NCBI RefSeq assembly: GCF_003002095.1
Contig: NZ_PVZC01000004.1
Coordinates: 620,001-684,000, forward strand
Direction of reading: 5' to 3'
Length of the DNA: 64,000 nt
Source: Allonocardiopsis opalescens
Lineage (GTDB): Bacteria; Actinomycetota; Actinomycetes; Streptosporangiales; Streptosporangiaceae
The first letter of the stretch is position 1. Every line of letters begins with the position of its first letter. This document shows positions 62,230 through 64,000 of the stretch, piece by piece. The notes under the pieces are model-generated. The model worked only from the letters and a program-made list of their open reading frames with translations. It was not told where the DNA came from and did not search any database. A program made the position numbers and the translations under genes.

Positions 62230-62880
62230 GTGAGCCCACGCCCCGCCGACCCGGCCGTCCGCTCGGAACTCGTCGACACCGCCGCGCGGCTGCTGGCCGA
62301 GGAGGGCCGCAAGGGCTTCACCGTCCGCAGGCTGGCCGCCGAGGTCGGCGTCTCGACCATGGCCGTCTACACCCATTTCGGCAGCATGGAGGAGGTGCGC
62401 CAGGCCGTGCGGCGCGAGGGCTTCGCCCGGCTCGGCGAGCGGCTGGACGCCGTGCGGCCCACTGACGACCCGGTCGCCGACCTCGCCGCCAGCGGCGTCG
62501 CCTACATCACCACCGGGCTGGACCACCCGCAGCTGTACCGCGAGATGTTCCCCGACCGCCCCATCGGCCAGCGCGCCACCGGCCTCGACGGCGGCGCGGG
62601 CGCGGCCGCGGGCGGCGACGAGGCCTTCGGCCGGCTGGTCGGCGGCGTGCGCCGCTGCGTCGACGCCGGCCGCTTCGAGGACGTCGGCGAGCTGGGCGCC
62701 CGGGGCTGGGCCGTCCAGCTGTGGACGATGTGGCATGGCATGGTCAGCCTCGCCGTCGCCGGGCTGATGCCGGTCGAGCACGTGTCGCTGCACTACACGG
62801 ACATGTCATGGCGGCTGTTCGTGGGCTACGGCGACGACCGCGTATCCGCCCGCGCCTCCTTGCAGGAGGCGCTGTTCTAG
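62230..62880 (+). CDS. TetR-family transcriptional regulator
   Basis: The protein has 216 residues. The HTH is RSELVDTAARLLAEEGRKGF, then TVRRLAAEVGVSTMAVYTHF with the recognition helix and GSMEEVRQAV (about residues 12-60). The C-terminal domain is TetR_C_13-like, with WTMWHGMVSLAVAGLMPVEH. The start is GTG 62230, with no clear ribosome site, fitting a leaderless mRNA. It likely represses the divergent DoxX gene via the 28-bp palindrome. A strong terminator follows directly. Confidence 0.92.
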   Translation: MSPRPADPAVRSELVDTAARLLAEEGRKGFTVRRLAAEVGVSTMAVYTHFGSMEEVRQAVRREGFARLGERLDAVRPTDDPVADLAASGVAYITTGLDHPQLYREMFPDRPIGQRATGLDGGAGAAAGGDEAFGRLVGGVRRCVDAGRFEDVGELGARGWAVQLWTMWHGMVSLAVAGLMPVEHVSLHYTDMSWRLFVGYGDDRVSARASLQEALF

Positions 62881-62892
62881 GGGGACGCCCGA

Positions 62893-62927
62893 TCCCGGTC
62901 CCTCGACGCACGCGGAAGGGACCGGGA
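62893..62927. terminator. Terminator, 11-bp stem
   Basis: TCCCGGTCCCT (62893-62903) and its exact complement (62917-62927) flank a 13-base loop. It lies 12 bases after the TetR stop and 18 bases before the end of the convergent flavin-reductase gene (62946), so it can serve both. Confidence 0.75.
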
Positions 62928-62945
62928 CCCCGGCAGCCGCGGCCG

Positions 62946-63485
62946 CTATCCCCCCGCCTCGCGCCCGGACGGGCACAGCGTGTTGAAGCCGCGCTGGAAG
63001 TACACGGCCGGGCGGCCGGCCGCGGCGAGGTGCACTTCGCCGACCTCGCCGACCATGATGACGTGGTCGCCGGCGCTGTGGCGGCTGCGCGCCGCGCACT
63101 CCACCACGGCCGGCGCCCCGTCGAGCACGGTGCCGCCGCCGGGGGTGCGCACGAAGCCGCCTGGGCCGAACTTGTCGGCGCTCTTGCTGGCGAAGCGCCG
63201 CGCCACCTCGACATGGGCCTCGCCCAGGATGCTGATGGCGAAGTGCTCGGCCCGCTCGAACACCGGGTAGCAGGCGGCGCTGGTGGCCAGGCAGACCAGC
63301 ACCAGCGCCGGGTCCGCCGACACCGAGCAGAAGGAGCTGGCGGTGAAGCCGTGCGGGACGCCGTCCTCGTCGCGGGTGGTCACGATGGCCACGCCGCTGG
63401 GGAAGCGCGCCATGGCGTCGCGGAAGGCCGCCGGGTCCAGCCCGGGGCGCCGCGCGCCGCTGATGGTGGAGTCGGTGGGGATCAC
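62946..63485 (-). CDS. Flavin reductase-like (FMN-binding) oxygenase component
   Basis: The protein has 179 residues. The flavin-reductase-like split barrel is clear: FRDAMARFPSGVAIVTTRDE, DGVPHGFTASSFCSVSADPA and LVLVCLATSAACYPVFERA, then FAISILGEAHVEVARRFASK and AGDHVIMVGEVGEVHLAAAG. Such proteins supply reduced FMN/FAD to two-component monooxygenases. The start is GTG 63485. It may share an operon with the metallo-hydrolase gene encoded upstream (64-base gap), as in catabolic or natural-product clusters. A partner monooxygenase is not seen in the window. Confidence 0.93.
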   Translation of the reverse strand: MIPTDSTISGARRPGLDPAAFRDAMARFPSGVAIVTTRDEDGVPHGFTASSFCSVSADPALVLVCLATSAACYPVFERAEHFAISILGEAHVEVARRFASKSADKFGPGGFVRTPGGGTVLDGAPAVVECAARSRHSAGDHVIMVGEVGEVHLAAAGRPAVYFQRGFNTLCPSGREAGG

Positions 63486-63549
63486 GGTGCCCTCTCCGCC
63501 TTCCTGCGCCAGGCCGGCGCCCTGCTCGTCGCGGTCCGCCGCGCCCGGC

Positions 63550-64000
63550 TCAGGCGAGGCATTGCGGCATCCGCCCGCCGTTGTAGGCGACCATCTCGCC
63601 GTAGACGGCCATCACGTCCAGCGGCCGCCCCAGCGGCCCGCCGTCCAGCTCCGCGTAGGCGCGGTGCAGGTTGCCGACGATGCGCTCGGAGTCGATGAGG
63701 TGCTCGAACTTCTCCCGGCCCGCCTCGCGCGCCATCTCCAGCGGGCCCATGCCCCTGGCCCGGCCCTCCAGGGCCAGCCACTGCACCCACTCCAGGTAGT
63801 CGGCGGCGTCGTCGAGCACCTCGGGCCCGGCCACGGGCCCGTGGCCGCACACGATCGTGCGCGGCTGCAGCGCGCGCAGCCGGTCCACGGCGGTGAGCGC
63901 CCCGGCCACCGAGCCCATCAGGTTGAACGGGGCGCAGCCCGACATCAGCACGTCCCCGGCGAACAGCACCCGCTCCTCGGGCAGCCAGGCCACCACGTCG
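63550..64000 (-). CDS. Metallo-beta-lactamase-fold hydrolase, C-terminal part (cut by window edge)
   Basis: The C-terminal 150 residues are visible. MBL features are VAWLPEERVLFAGDVLMSGC (the D-x metal ligand GDVL), ALQPRTIVCGHGPVAGPEVL (last His in CGHGP) and the C-terminal helices FEHLIDSERIVGNLHRAYAE and DVMAVYGEMVAYNGGRMP. The layout matches cyclase- or quorum-type MBL hydrolases such as those near polyketide genes. The N-terminal H-x-H-x-D-H motif lies beyond the window. It probably forms an operon with the flavin reductase. Confidence 0.88.
   Translation of the reverse strand, partial: DVVAWLPEERVLFAGDVLMSGCAPFNLMGSVAGALTAVDRLRALQPRTIVCGHGPVAGPEVLDDAADYLEWVQWLALEGRARGMGPLEMAREAGREKFEHLIDSERIVGNLHRAYAELDGGPLGRPLDVMAVYGEMVAYNGGRMPQCLA

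Noticed and set aside
1-64000. tRNA, rRNA, CRISPR array, insertion sequence, phage or attachment site
   Set aside because: None could be supported by reading. No transposase or integrase motif and no repeat-spacer pattern was seen. A tRNA could be missed by eye in this GC-rich DNA.

Overview
The window is very GC-rich DNA from an actinomycete. Evidence: third-position G/C throughout, many GTG starts, a mycothiol-dependent-type enzyme (36168-36944), a deazaflavin-type nitroreductase (34320-34739), an RlpA/DPBB cell-wall protein with an actinobacterial N-terminus, ECF sigma and DesK/NarL two-component genes, and many leaderless-type promoters. The gene set would fit a Nocardiopsaceae- or Streptomyces-like genome, but I cannot fix the genus. 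I saw no rRNA, tRNA, CRISPR array, transposase, phage or biosynthetic core gene. It reads as an accessory chromosomal region made of small regulator-plus-enzyme or regulator-plus-transporter modules.

Layout. 1-5.2 kb: LysE exporter (cut by the window), an unusual P450-like/PEP-mutase fusion with a divergent ArsR regulator, an ankyrin protein and a quinone-oxidoreductase-like enzyme. 5.2-6.6 kb: a decay zone with an HD-domain remnant and a PIG-L deacetylase remnant around an intact EF-hand gene. 6.6-11.4 kb: DsbA-like/HxlR, SDR/HxlR and SnoaL/TetR divergent pairs, then an SRPBCC gene whose ArsR partner seems reduced to a stub. 11.4-18.6 kb: two cassettes that each join a two-component system to an ABC-2 exporter. 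18.8-26.5 kb: MFS+MerR, amidase, MerR/methyltransferase, MOSC, GNAT, nucleotidyltransferase, RibD-like reductase and Uma2. 26.6-33 kb: a third two-component/ABC-2 cassette ending in a DUF418-DUF998 fusion membrane protein.

33-44 kb: WYL regulator, F420-type nitroreductase, imine-reductase-like enzyme with divergent HxlR, mycothiol-dependent enzyme, XRE-cupin regulator with divergent methyltransferase, and two paralogous LysR genes whose bidirectional promoters are duplicates of each other. 43.6-51.5 kb: TIGR02960-type sigma factor, RlpA-like protein behind a long hairpin-bearing leader, DUF2252, an HTH protein with two palindromic operators, hydrolase, acetyltransferase, PH-like protein, DUF3224 and TetR. 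51.5-64 kb: NUDIX-GNAT fusion, ArsR, an AlkZ/YcaQ-type (HTH_42) protein divergent from a WYL regulator across a 43-bp near-perfect palindrome, hydrolase, MocR with divergent DMT transporter, a truncated RibD-like gene fused to a metallo-beta-lactamase unit, GNAT, DoxX/TetR, flavin reductase and a partial metallo-hydrolase.

Recurring logic: a one-component regulator faces its probable target gene, and an inverted repeat lies between them. I list these palindromes individually. The best leads are the AlkZ-like/WYL pair, the duplicated LysR promoter architecture, the P450-like/PEP-mutase fusion and the RlpA leader.
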